Below, piece after piece: positions 1 through 6,674 of a stretch of DNA of 7,316 bases; the stretch's first letter is position 1, and every line of letters begins with the position of its first letter. The stretch comes from Gammaproteobacteria bacterium UBA3532 (lineage in GTDB: Bacteria; Pseudomonadota; Gammaproteobacteria; Enterobacterales; UBA3532): NCBI GenBank assembly GCA_002376965.1, contig DFOV01000169.1, positions 1 through 7,316 on the forward strand, written 5' to 3'. The notes under the pieces were generated by a model. That model was not told the origin of the DNA, made no database searches, and saw only the letters and a program-made list of their open reading frames with translations. A program made the position numbers and the translations under genes.

Positions 1-240
1 AACCTGCGGATTTGGAGCGACGTTACGCGAAAGGTATTCATCGGCTGCGCTGTGACAATTGTCGACGCAGCTATTTATTGCATGTAACGGTGTGGTTAGG
101 TCTCTTTGTTAGCTATGAAACTACTGTGCTTTAGTGGGTTCAGAGAGTGTGGGAACTTGATCTATGTTGATGCGAAGGGGAATGTTTCGTGGTACATTGT
201 CGCTAATAAAATTTGAAATATATATGACAACATTGACAAT
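1..240. other. Left-edge region, possible tail of an upstream gene plus intergenic DNA
   Basis: No complete gene is convincing here. One plus-strand frame is open from the window edge (position 3) to a TAG at 132-134. It would give a 43-residue C-terminal fragment rich in Arg and Leu with a Cys-x-x-Cys pair (RCDNC), which could be the end of a gene starting outside the window. A second short open stretch, ATG at 115 to TGA at 214-216, would encode 33 residues with no clear ribosome binding site. It happens to be in the same frame as the following kinase-like gene. Neither peptide is recognisable. The last 40 bases are AT-rich and probably hold the promoter of the gene at 241. Confidence 0.3.
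197..224 (+). promoter_or_regulatory. Candidate sigma-70-type promoter for the kinase-like gene
   Basis: TTGTCG at 197-202 is followed after 16 bases by TATATA at 219-224, inside an AT-rich stretch. If used, transcription would begin about ten bases before the ATG at 241, giving a very short leader. That would agree with the lack of a Shine-Dalgarno sequence before that ATG. This is a match by eye to a loose consensus only. Confidence 0.2.
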
Positions 241-1353
241 ATGAATTTTAATCGGCGTCAGCAGATGCAGCTTGCGCTCCTCAAGTCTGGGAAGGAAATT
301 TCTTATGGTGACCTGGATGCTTTCCCATTAAGTGTCGAGGAGTTAAAGAATACGAGTGAAACCTCTCCCTGGTTTGTTTCTGCAATAAAACATGGACAGA
401 ATGCTAACCTGTTTCGTATACGTGTTGATGATTGCGATTATGCGTTAAAGGTGGCCAAGAAGCGCAGCGCATCAAAACATATCGACGGCAAGCTGTCATT
501 TTTCAATGAAGTGCAGCGCCGCTGTGAAATTCAGCGGATGAAAGAGCAAAATCAACGTGCTCTAACTAATGTCGTTGAGACGATTTATGTCTCTATTAAC
601 CACGGCATCATTCTTTCCCCTTGGATTGAAGCTGTTCCTCGACGTGCGTTGTCTGACGAGCAACTCAAATCTATTTTGTATGCCGTAGCTGAACTTGAAC
701 AAATGGGATTGTTTGGCTGGGACTATCGCCAGGATAATATTATCTTCGATCAAGCCAAGGCTTGGCTTTTTGATTTCGGTTACCTTTACCGGTTTGAACC
801 TCTGAATGAATTTAATAGTAACGGCTTGAAGGAGCCGGTTTTTCATTCCATAGAGCGATTTGAAACCTGCTTTTATTTTAATCACTTATTGCGGATTGAG
901 AAGAGTCAAGGGCACAGTGCGGCCCTAGCCGCCTTCGGGCGCGAAAAGCAGATTGCTTACAATGTGTATTTGGGCAAGCTGGCTTGGCTACAGCATCATG
1001 CAGCGATTCCTGTTGTGATAGAGTTTGTTCGCGAATTATTAACGGCATGGGAGAAAGCCTTTAGTAGCCAGGGGTTGCTGGAAGAGCTGTATGTTCTTGA
1101 GAGCTATCGCTCATTGTCTTTGGATTTACAGCAGGAAGTTGATGCCGAACAATGTTCCAGTGATAGCATTGCCAAAGCAAACAAGTTGATCGAGCTTAGC
1201 AAGGAGCATTATGACTTTCTTAAAATGAATAATGCACTGATGTTTGGTGATGAGCGACTAAGCCCGAGCAAGCTGTTGCGTAAGTATCAGTATCAGAAAC
1301 GGTTAGCGATCAGGTTTCAGGATACGCCCCAAGCGGTTGTTACCTTCGAATAA
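241..1353 (+). CDS. Kinase-fold protein (protein kinase/phosphotransferase-like), function unknown
   Basis: This 370-residue protein carries the core motifs of the protein-kinase/aminoglycoside-phosphotransferase fold in the right order. A beta-3-type lysine lies in YALKV (Lys70). A possible helix-C glutamate lies in FFNEVQRR (Glu90). The catalytic loop WDYRQDN has Asp161 and Asn166 at the canonical five-residue distance, and a metal-binding DFG lies at 178-180. All catalytic positions look intact, so it is probably an active kinase, but the substrate cannot be told from sequence. The C-terminal part, from about residue 225, looks helical and I do not recognise it. There is no signal peptide or membrane segment, so it should be cytoplasmic. 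The ATG at 241 lacks a Shine-Dalgarno sequence. An in-frame TGA at 214-216 limits upstream extension, and Met9 (ATG at 265) is an alternative start with no better site. The gene stands alone, convergent with gnd. The kinase fold is well supported; the biological role is unknown. Confidence 0.75.
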   Translation: MNFNRRQQMQLALLKSGKEISYGDLDAFPLSVEELKNTSETSPWFVSAIKHGQNANLFRIRVDDCDYALKVAKKRSASKHIDGKLSFFNEVQRRCEIQRMKEQNQRALTNVVETIYVSINHGIILSPWIEAVPRRALSDEQLKSILYAVAELEQMGLFGWDYRQDNIIFDQAKAWLFDFGYLYRFEPLNEFNSNGLKEPVFHSIERFETCFYFNHLLRIEKSQGHSAALAAFGREKQIAYNVYLGKLAWLQHHAAIPVVIEFVRELLTAWEKAFSSQGLLEELYVLESYRSLSLDLQQEVDAEQCSSDSIAKANKLIELSKEHYDFLKMNNALMFGDERLSPSKLLRKYQYQKRLAIRFQDTPQAVVTFE

Positions 1354-1380
1354 TCCCTGCGTCCTGAGCTAGTTAGAGAG

Positions 1381-1413
1381 TTGAACCAGCGCTCAAAGCG
1401 GCGCTTGGTTCAA
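1381..1413. terminator. Hairpin terminator between convergent genes
   Basis: TTGAACCAGCGC (1381-1392) pairs with GCGCTTGGTTCAA (1401-1413) across an 8-base loop. The stem is 12 base pairs with one bulged T. On the plus strand it is followed by a pyrimidine-rich run with several T triplets (1414-1437), so it fits a rho-independent terminator for the kinase-like gene. On the minus strand the stem lies just past the gnd stop but is not followed by a T run, so termination of gnd there is less certain. Confidence 0.6.
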
Positions 1414-1435
1414 TATCTTTCTACTTTATCTTCCT

Positions 1436-2920
1436 TTAGAGTTTGCGCTCGGTAGGTGTGTCCGCATACCAGGTGGTGTGGAACTTGGTATTAGTATTGT
1501 CGTCATTACGCAAATAGCCGTGGGCACCAAAATAGTCGCGCTGAGCTTGGATCAACGTGGCTGGTAAAACGGCTGAACGGTAAGAATCGTAGTAGTTTAA
1601 GGCACCGGATAAGGTAGGAGCCGATACGCCTGCGTCAATATAGGCCTTCATTGATTCGCGCCAGCCTCGTTGGCGATTGGCGATTTCCTGTTGCGAGAAG
1701 GTGAAAAGCAAAGCATTTTCAGTATGGGGCTCATCAATGAAAGCGCGTGCATAATCTTGGAGTACGGCTGCTCGGATAATACAGCCGCCAGACCATACTT
1801 TAGGCAGCGCTCCATTATCAAAATCCCACTCAAATTTTTCTTTAGCATCTTGCAACAAGGTGAATCCCTGAGCGTATGCAATCAATGTGGCACAGATAAA
1901 GGCGTCTTTTAGGTTGGCAATCATTTGTTGTTGCTCAACAGAGGTAGTGACCTCATCCGGTGCAGGCAGCACATCCGCGGCGATCAAGCGTTGCTCTTTT
2001 AGCGCGCTTACCATGCGTTCGTTGACGGCGGCCATGATGGTCGAGCAGGCGGTGCCTACTTCCAGAGAAGCGAGTCCTGTCCAGTTGCCTGTGCCTTTTT
2101 GTCCTGCTTTATCCAAAATAATATCGACAAAGGGTTTATTGGTCTTGGGATCAACATGAGCAAGCACGGTAGCAGAGGCTTCAAGCAAGTAGTTCTTAAG
2201 AGTGCTGCTCCAGTCGGTGAAGACTTCGCTGATTTCTTGGGGAGACAAGTCGGCTAATTCACGCAAGCCTGCGTAGACTTCGGCGATACTTTGCATGACC
2301 GCATATTCAATGCCGTTGTGAACCATTTTTACAAAGTGGCCGGTAGGGCCCTGGCCGAAATACTCAACACAACGATAAGAACGACTAAATGGCTCATCCA
2401 ATGACTCATCGTCAGCCCACATCGGTTTGGCAGACACTTTATTCAGAATCGGACTGATATGTTCCCAAGCAGGTTGGTCGCCACTCACCATCAGTGATGG
2501 GCCATGACGAGCCCCTGATTCGCCGCCGGATATGCCGCAGCATAAAAATTGAACCTGGCCATGATAACGCTTCAAGCGTTCTTCGCTGTCTTTCCAGAAA
2601 CTGTTACCAAAGTCGACGATAATATCGTCTTTGTCCAATCCCTCATTCAGCAAGGTATCGCAAACCGCACTGACGATTGACCCCGCAGGAACCAGCAAGA
2701 ATATCGCACGGGGTTTGGGCAAGTGTTCGATAAAGTCTTTTATGCTCGTAGCACAGGTAACTTTGTCTGTCTCGCGAGTGTAGCTGGAGAGTTCTTCGTA
2801 TTTTTCCTGGTCGTTATCATAGGCGACGACCTCATAGCCCTGATCTAGCAAGTTTAAGGAAAAATTACGTCCCATTGGACCTAATCCAATGATACCGACG
2901 CTCGAAATAAACTGTCCCAC
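1436..2920 (-). CDS. gnd: 6-phosphogluconate dehydrogenase, decarboxylating; probably NAD-preferring
   Basis: The enzyme oxidises and decarboxylates 6-phosphogluconate to ribulose 5-phosphate in the cytoplasmic pentose phosphate pathway. It has 494 residues; E. coli Gnd has 468. The N-terminal Rossmann domain has GLGPMG (12-17). The family signature ISGGESGA starts at 130. The catalytic stretch FVKMVHNGIEY holds Lys198, His201, Asn202 and Glu205. The helical domain has AGQKGTGNWT around 272-281, and the C-terminal RDYFGAH (461-467) supplies the substrate Arg and His from the partner subunit. Two oddities stand out. The cofactor loop reads YDND (34-37) instead of the NRS/NRT triad of NADP enzymes. 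About 12 extra residues lie between 166 and 184, before the catalytic lysine. The start is GTG: a TAG lies in frame only four codons upstream, and a perfect AGGAGG sits 5 bases before the GTG. It is transcribed alone, divergent from the nif3-like gene. Confidence 0.95.
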   Translation of the reverse strand: MGQFISSVGIIGLGPMGRNFSLNLLDQGYEVVAYDNDQEKYEELSSYTRETDKVTCATSIKDFIEHLPKPRAIFLLVPAGSIVSAVCDTLLNEGLDKDDIIVDFGNSFWKDSEERLKRYHGQVQFLCCGISGGESGARHGPSLMVSGDQPAWEHISPILNKVSAKPMWADDESLDEPFSRSYRCVEYFGQGPTGHFVKMVHNGIEYAVMQSIAEVYAGLRELADLSPQEISEVFTDWSSTLKNYLLEASATVLAHVDPKTNKPFVDIILDKAGQKGTGNWTGLASLEVGTACSTIMAAVNERMVSALKEQRLIAADVLPAPDEVTTSVEQQQMIANLKDAFICATLIAYAQGFTLLQDAKEKFEWDFDNGALPKVWSGGCIIRAAVLQDYARAFIDEPHTENALLFTFSQQEIANRQRGWRESMKAYIDAGVSAPTLSGALNYYDSYRSAVLPATLIQAQRDYFGAHGYLRNDDNTNTKFHTTWYADTPTERKL

Positions 2921-2925
2921 GGAAA

Positions 2926-2931
2926 CCTCCT
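2926..2931 (-). promoter_or_regulatory. Strong ribosome binding site for gnd, fixing its GTG start
   Basis: On the minus strand this reads AGGAGG, a perfect Shine-Dalgarno core, 5 bases before the GTG at 2918-2920. An in-frame TAG overlaps it, so no earlier start is possible. Together these fix GTG as the start codon. Confidence 0.85.
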
Positions 2932-2967
2932 AGCCAACTCTGCCCATGGTGATTAAAATGAAGGGCG

Positions 2968-2973
2968 ATTATA
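2968..2973 (-). promoter_or_regulatory. Candidate -10 box for gnd
   Basis: On the minus strand this is a perfect TATAAT, placed to give a leader of about 40 bases before the GTG start of gnd. No good -35 hexamer is visible 16-18 bases upstream, so the promoter may be activator-dependent or the match may be chance. The region also lies upstream of the divergent nif3-like gene. Confidence 0.35.
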
Positions 2974-3040
2974 ACGAAAGTGCCAGGTAATATCTTGTGC
3001 TTTCGCAAACTTAATTCTAACGATGGCGAGAGATGAATCA

Positions 3041-3802
3041 ATGAGTGCCACTAGAGAGGAAATAAATAGCTACCTTAACGAACTGTTGAAGCCCGAGTGG
3101 TTTCGTGATTACTGCCCGAATGGTTTGCAGGTGGAAGGAAAAAGAACAATTCACCGAATTGTTTCTGGGGTAACGGCGAATCAGGCATTTATCGACAAGG
3201 CAATCGATGTTGAGGCGGATGCATTACTGGTTCACCACGGCTTTTTCTGGAAAGGAGAGCCGCAGGTTATTACTGGTATGAAGCGTCGGCGCCTGCAGGC
3301 GTTAATTGGCAATAACGTCAACTTATTCGCCTATCACTTGCCACTAGATGCCCATCCTGTCCACGGCAACAATGCCGAATTGGCCAAGCGATTGGCCTTG
3401 ATTGAGGAGCAGCCGCTGGAGCCTGCGGCGAAGCGCAGTGTCGGTAGTGTTGGACGGCTAGAAACACCGATGAGCGCAGAAGCTTTTGGTGACAAGCTGG
3501 AGCGAGTGCTGGGGTTTGATCCGTTACACATTGGAGAGCCTGAACGCGTGATATCGACCATTGCTTGGTGCACCGGTGCGGCTCAAAGCTATCTTGCTCA
3601 GGCCGTTGACTTTGGTGTCGATGCCTTTCTTACCGGCGAAATTTCTGAGAATACAGTACATACAGCGCGTGAGTGCGGCATCCAGTTTTTTGCCGCTGGC
3701 CATCATGCCACTGAGCGCTATGGTGTTCAGGCGGTGGGTGAGCTATTATCCTTGGAATTCGATATCGAACATCAATTTATTGATGTTCCTGTTCCCGTTT
3801 AA
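3041..3802 (+). CDS. NIF3/YbgI family (DUF34) dinuclear metal-centre protein
   Basis: It closely matches E. coli YbgI along its whole length. Shared landmarks are a Tyr/Pro/Asn-Gly-Leu-Gln-Val-Glu-Gly segment near the N terminus, VHHGFFWKGEP (His65 and His66), YHLPLDAHP (His99, Asp103), the central AWCTGAAQS and GVDAFLTGEISE stretches, and AGHHATERYG (His221, His222, Glu225). These His/Asp/Glu residues are the metal ligands in the YbgI structure, a toroidal hexamer with a two-metal site. The cellular function of this widespread family is still not firmly known; databases often call it GTP cyclohydrolase 1 type 2 homologue. The protein is 253 residues from ATG 3041. An ATG at 3023 would add six residues, but it has no ribosome binding site, whereas GAGAGA lies 7 bases before 3041, and the shorter form fits YbgI better. 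It is probably co-transcribed with the thioredoxin-like gene 17 bases downstream. Confidence 0.93.
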   Translation: MSATREEINSYLNELLKPEWFRDYCPNGLQVEGKRTIHRIVSGVTANQAFIDKAIDVEADALLVHHGFFWKGEPQVITGMKRRRLQALIGNNVNLFAYHLPLDAHPVHGNNAELAKRLALIEEQPLEPAAKRSVGSVGRLETPMSAEAFGDKLERVLGFDPLHIGEPERVISTIAWCTGAAQSYLAQAVDFGVDAFLTGEISENTVHTARECGIQFFAAGHHATERYGVQAVGELLSLEFDIEHQFIDVPVPV

Positions 3803-3804
3803 TC

Positions 3805-3809
3805 AGGAG
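3805..3809 (+). promoter_or_regulatory. Ribosome binding site of the thioredoxin-TPR gene
   Basis: AGGAG lies 10 bases before the ATG at 3820, within the 17-base gap after the stop codon of the nif3-like gene. A second ATG follows directly at 3823. The purine-rich AAAAGGAA just before 3820 may add to binding. The site implies that this gene is translated independently within a shared transcript. Confidence 0.65.
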
Positions 3810-3819
3810 TATAAAAGGA

Positions 3820-4683
3820 ATGATGGAATCAGTAGATTACATCGTGGATGTTACGCCCGATAATTTTCAGCAGATCTTTGCCGAAGAGTCGATGCAACGG
3901 CTTATAGTGGTAGATTTCTGGGCCGATTGGTGTGAGCCATGCAAAACATTAATGCCCCTTTTGGAAAAGCTGGCCAATGAGTATCAAGGGCAGTTTTTGC
4001 TCGCCAAAGTAGACTGCGAAGAACAGCAGGCAATCGCAGCTCAGTTCGGTGTTCGCAATTTGCCAACCGTGGCATTGGTGAAAGAAGGTCGGCCCGTTGA
4101 TGGTTTTGCAGGTGCGCAGCCTGAGTCGGCTATTCGAGAAATGCTGGAAAAATATCTACCCAAACCTTGGGAAGAAGACATCATTAAAGGCCAAGCCATG
4201 ATTGCTGATGGGCAGGCTGCAGAAGCCATTGGCCTGCTCAAATCGGCTTATGATGCATCAGGGCAGTCGGTTGATATCGCAAAAATACTAGCCGATGCTT
4301 ATTTGGAGTGTAAGCGTCTTAAAGAAGCTAAAGTGCTTATAGATGCTATTCCTATGGTAGAACAGGATGCTGCCTATCAAGCGTTGGTGGCTAAGTGTGA
4401 TCTAATTGAAAAAGCGGCAGAGACACCTGAGATACAGGCTTTGGTTGAGAAAATAACTCAGGAGCCGGAAAATCTCGATTACCAATATCAATTGGCGCTT
4501 CAATACTATCAGAGTGGCCGTGTCGAAGATGCTCTGGATGGTCTAATAGCCATTTTGACAAAAAGCATCGGCTATGCTGATGGTGCTGTTCGAGCCTCGA
4601 TGGTCGAAATATTATCGACACTAGGAAAGGGCGATCCTCTGGCCGTTAAGTATCAGCAGCGCTTATTCACCTTGATGTACTAG
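3820..4683 (+). CDS. cnoX: Thioredoxin-domain/TPR chaperone-like protein, CnoX (YbbN) type
   Basis: The 287-residue protein has an N-terminal thioredoxin domain (about 8-112) with VVDFWADWCEPCK, giving a CEPC active site at 38-41, and the usual cis-proline in NLPTV (Pro82). A helical region (about 115-287) follows with tetratricopeptide-like helix pairs, such as ADAYLECKRLKEAKVLI and QLALQYYQSGRVEDAL. This arrangement and length match CnoX/YbbN, a cytoplasmic holdase or chaperedoxin that hands clients to GroEL/DnaK and protects proteins from oxidative damage. E. coli YbbN lacks the first active-site cysteine, whereas this protein keeps both, so it could have thiol-disulphide activity. There is no signal peptide. 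It is the second gene of a tight pair with the nif3-like gene. The domain call is firm; assignment to CnoX rather than another thioredoxin-TPR protein rests on length and layout. Confidence 0.88.
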   Translation: MMESVDYIVDVTPDNFQQIFAEESMQRLIVVDFWADWCEPCKTLMPLLEKLANEYQGQFLLAKVDCEEQQAIAAQFGVRNLPTVALVKEGRPVDGFAGAQPESAIREMLEKYLPKPWEEDIIKGQAMIADGQAAEAIGLLKSAYDASGQSVDIAKILADAYLECKRLKEAKVLIDAIPMVEQDAAYQALVAKCDLIEKAAETPEIQALVEKITQEPENLDYQYQLALQYYQSGRVEDALDGLIAILTKSIGYADGAVRASMVEILSTLGKGDPLAVKYQQRLFTLMY

Positions 4684-4752
4684 GAAGTGATGCGCTAGAA
4701 AAAGTGCTTTAGAGCGTGTTGCTTTCTATTTGTTGTATGGAGCGGGTTGGTG

Positions 4753-6549
4753 TTAAACCAGCTCTGCTTCATCTTTAAGATCTTCCTGCATTTCTTTAAG
4801 ATCATCCGCTTCTATCAAGAGTTCATTGACTCCTGAGTCGAAAAAGTGCTCCGCTTCCGCTGAGTCGCTGCTGCCATAGAGTATGCTGTTAACCATAGAA
4901 GTCGCGATCGCTAACACTGCTACCATTGGTTTAACGCTGGGATCGGCAATTGCGCTAATCTCTGGGCTATGGTGATGATAGATTGCCTGACATACCTGGT
5001 CTGGCACCTGCCATGTTTTGGCAACCAGAAAGCCCAGGGCGGTGTGATCAGTGCCGTAATTATCTCGCTCCTTTTGAATCAATGTGTAAGGTTCTTTACT
5101 TGCATGGCCAACATAGAAAGCGGCATAGTCCTGGTACTTTTGGCATAAAAAAAGCGAGCCGCATGAGGCAAACAGACCTGCCATATAAGCTTCACCAGGA
5201 TCGACATCTTGCACGATATGAGCGATTTTCTCCGCGCAATGGGCAGTGAGCCGAGACTCCTTGATGAAGTATTCCTGCTTAGGGCCAGTATTTTGCATCA
5301 TGTTCTGCACAGCAGATGTCAGAACCATCTGGTTAAACTTCTCAAGCCCTAATACCATCACAGCATGATTAATCGATGTTATTTTTGCGCGCAATCCAAG
5401 TAGAGGGGACTTCATCAGTTTGAGCACCTGACCGGCCAAAGATACATCCTCACTAACTAGCTTGCCAATTTTATCTATGCTCGGATCCTTGGTAGAAGTT
5501 TCTTTCTGAATTTCAAGTATAGCTGCAGGCATGGGGGGAATGGTGACGCCCTTTAATGCCTGTTGGGCATGGCGTAACTCTGATTCTGTTGGCACCAGTC
5601 GTTGCGGATCATAATTCTCATAGCCTAAAGAGTCCCTTTGCTCGTCTTGGTGAGTCCATACCTTATCTAGTGCAAAGCTGGGGATTTCGGCTCGTGGAGC
5701 ATATACTTTTTGTAAGTCGCTAGGAGTTGCCGATATTTTTTCATAGGATGATTGGCTGACCAGCGTCATCACTGGGGATAAGGGATCACCTGCACTATGT
5801 TGTACTATGCATGTTTCATTTGCTTTGGTTTCGACGACTGTTCCTGGGGGGAGGTAGGTAATGGCCTCGACGAATACAGGGGATAATTCGGCATCGTAGA
5901 ACTTACTTTTTTCTCCAAATAGATTATGCATAGCTTTGTTAGCCGCGATTCCTTCGCGGTAAGCTCGTGCCGACAATAGCGCATCCAGCATGTCGGCCAA
6001 GTTAATAATGCGCGCCCCGATTGGAATATCATTGATTTTCAAGCGACGCGGGTAGCCAGATCCATCCGGTCGTTCGTGGTGGCACAACACCATCTCCAGC
6101 CAGCTATTGTCGCTGACGCCACATTTACGCAAAATGCGCATACTTTCTTGACAGTGATCCTGTACGGTTTTTTTCTGTTCTGGGCTGAGCTCTGTTTTGT
6201 GATGGTATAGCTCGTCCTGTAGCGCCAGCATGCCTAAGTTCATGGTCAAAGATGCATTTATTAAGCGAATACTGTCAGGTTTAGGCCAGTTTAATTTTTT
6301 AGCAACCAAGGTTGATATAATCGCAGTATCAATAGCATGATTAGCGCTGTAGGATATGCCCATGGTGAAGAATTGTATGGTGGCGAGCGTAGCATCACTA
6401 TTTTCACTGACCAAATTATAAAGATCGACACTGAATTTGGTAATGGTATTGCTAATAGTTGCTGAGCATTCTCCGCCAATGACTTGATTATATAAAGTGC
6501 TTAGCTCACTTTTTAAATGGCTTATTGATTCGGCCGCTGATAGTGTCAT
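4753..6549 (-). CDS. HD-GYP-like plus HDOD two-domain signalling protein, probably catalytically dead
   Basis: The protein has 598 residues. The N-terminal half (about 55-235) follows the HD-GYP phosphodiesterase pattern: His71, His132, CHHERPDGSGYP (156-167) and ADMLDALLSARAYREG (185-200). However, the HD dyad itself, normally HDIGK, reads MNLGM (103-107). A short segment after it (about 235-265) resembles the C-terminal cap often seen after HD-GYP domains. The C-terminal half (about 326-545) is an HDOD domain, with IPPMPAAILEI, VSEDVSLAGQVLKLMKSP, SINHAVMVLGLEKF and a late YGTDHTALG...YHHH region. Its HD position reads GLFASCG (458-464). The tail is acidic. No transmembrane or receiver domain is present. 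It probably acts in cytoplasmic signalling through binding rather than hydrolysis; HDOD proteins are known regulators of motility and secretion. The ATG at 6549 is the only usable start after an in-frame stop near 6646; no clear Shine-Dalgarno precedes it. Confidence 0.85.
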   Translation of the reverse strand: MTLSAAESISHLKSELSTLYNQVIGGECSATISNTITKFSVDLYNLVSENSDATLATIQFFTMGISYSANHAIDTAIISTLVAKKLNWPKPDSIRLINASLTMNLGMLALQDELYHHKTELSPEQKKTVQDHCQESMRILRKCGVSDNSWLEMVLCHHERPDGSGYPRRLKINDIPIGARIINLADMLDALLSARAYREGIAANKAMHNLFGEKSKFYDAELSPVFVEAITYLPPGTVVETKANETCIVQHSAGDPLSPVMTLVSQSSYEKISATPSDLQKVYAPRAEIPSFALDKVWTHQDEQRDSLGYENYDPQRLVPTESELRHAQQALKGVTIPPMPAAILEIQKETSTKDPSIDKIGKLVSEDVSLAGQVLKLMKSPLLGLRAKITSINHAVMVLGLEKFNQMVLTSAVQNMMQNTGPKQEYFIKESRLTAHCAEKIAHIVQDVDPGEAYMAGLFASCGSLFLCQKYQDYAAFYVGHASKEPYTLIQKERDNYGTDHTALGFLVAKTWQVPDQVCQAIYHHHSPEISAIADPSVKPMVAVLAIATSMVNSILYGSSDSAEAEHFFDSGVNELLIEADDLKEMQEDLKDEAELV

Positions 6550-6581
6550 GTTGCTCGAGTTGTTGGTGGCTTGATGATCAA

Positions 6582-6610
6582 TGTATAGTTCAGCTCTGGC
6601 TGTTTTTCCA
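6582..6610 (-). promoter_or_regulatory. Weak candidate promoter for the HD-GYP/HDOD gene
   Basis: On the minus strand TGGAAA (6605-6610) and TATACA (6582-6587) are spaced by 17 bases, each matching four of six consensus positions. Transcription would start about 25 bases before the ATG at 6549. The match is modest and could be chance. Confidence 0.2.
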
Positions 6611-6620
6611 GCGTATTTGA

Positions 6621-6650
6621 ATAAAAGTCTATTACCCTTAAGGGGTTAAT
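6621..6650 (-). terminator. Possible terminator after the pilin-like gene
   Basis: Positions 6631-6650 are a near-palindrome around CCCTTAAGGG. On the minus strand they are followed by a short T run (ACTTTTAT, within 6621-6630). They lie 25 bases past the stop of the pilin-like gene, where a rho-independent terminator would be expected. The stem is short and has one bulge, so this is tentative. Confidence 0.35.
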
Positions 6651-6674
6651 ACCTCTCTGTCTAGCGAGCAAAAG

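Noticed and set aside
115..216. Short plus-strand open frame of 33 codons ahead of the kinase-like gene
   Set aside because: It has no clear ribosome binding site, no recognisable peptide and is short enough to occur by chance. Its shared frame with the next gene is a one-in-three coincidence.
233..238. Perfect TTGACA hexamer
   Set aside because: It ends two bases before the ATG at 241, and no -10 box lies at the right distance downstream, so it is unlikely to be a promoter for this gene.
1887..2159. Plus-strand open frame inside gnd
   Set aside because: It lies wholly antisense to a strongly conserved enzyme gene and its product has no recognisable features.
2975..3005. CGAAAG...CTTTCG inverted repeat between gnd and the nif3-like gene
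   Set aside because: The arms are only six bases and 19 bases apart. It could be an operator for the divergent pair, but arms this short are expected by chance.
4693..4716. Possible hairpin after the thioredoxin-TPR gene
   Set aside because: The stem is only CGCT/AGCG plus a weak AAAG/CTTT core with mismatches, and the following T run is broken. It is too weak to call a terminator.
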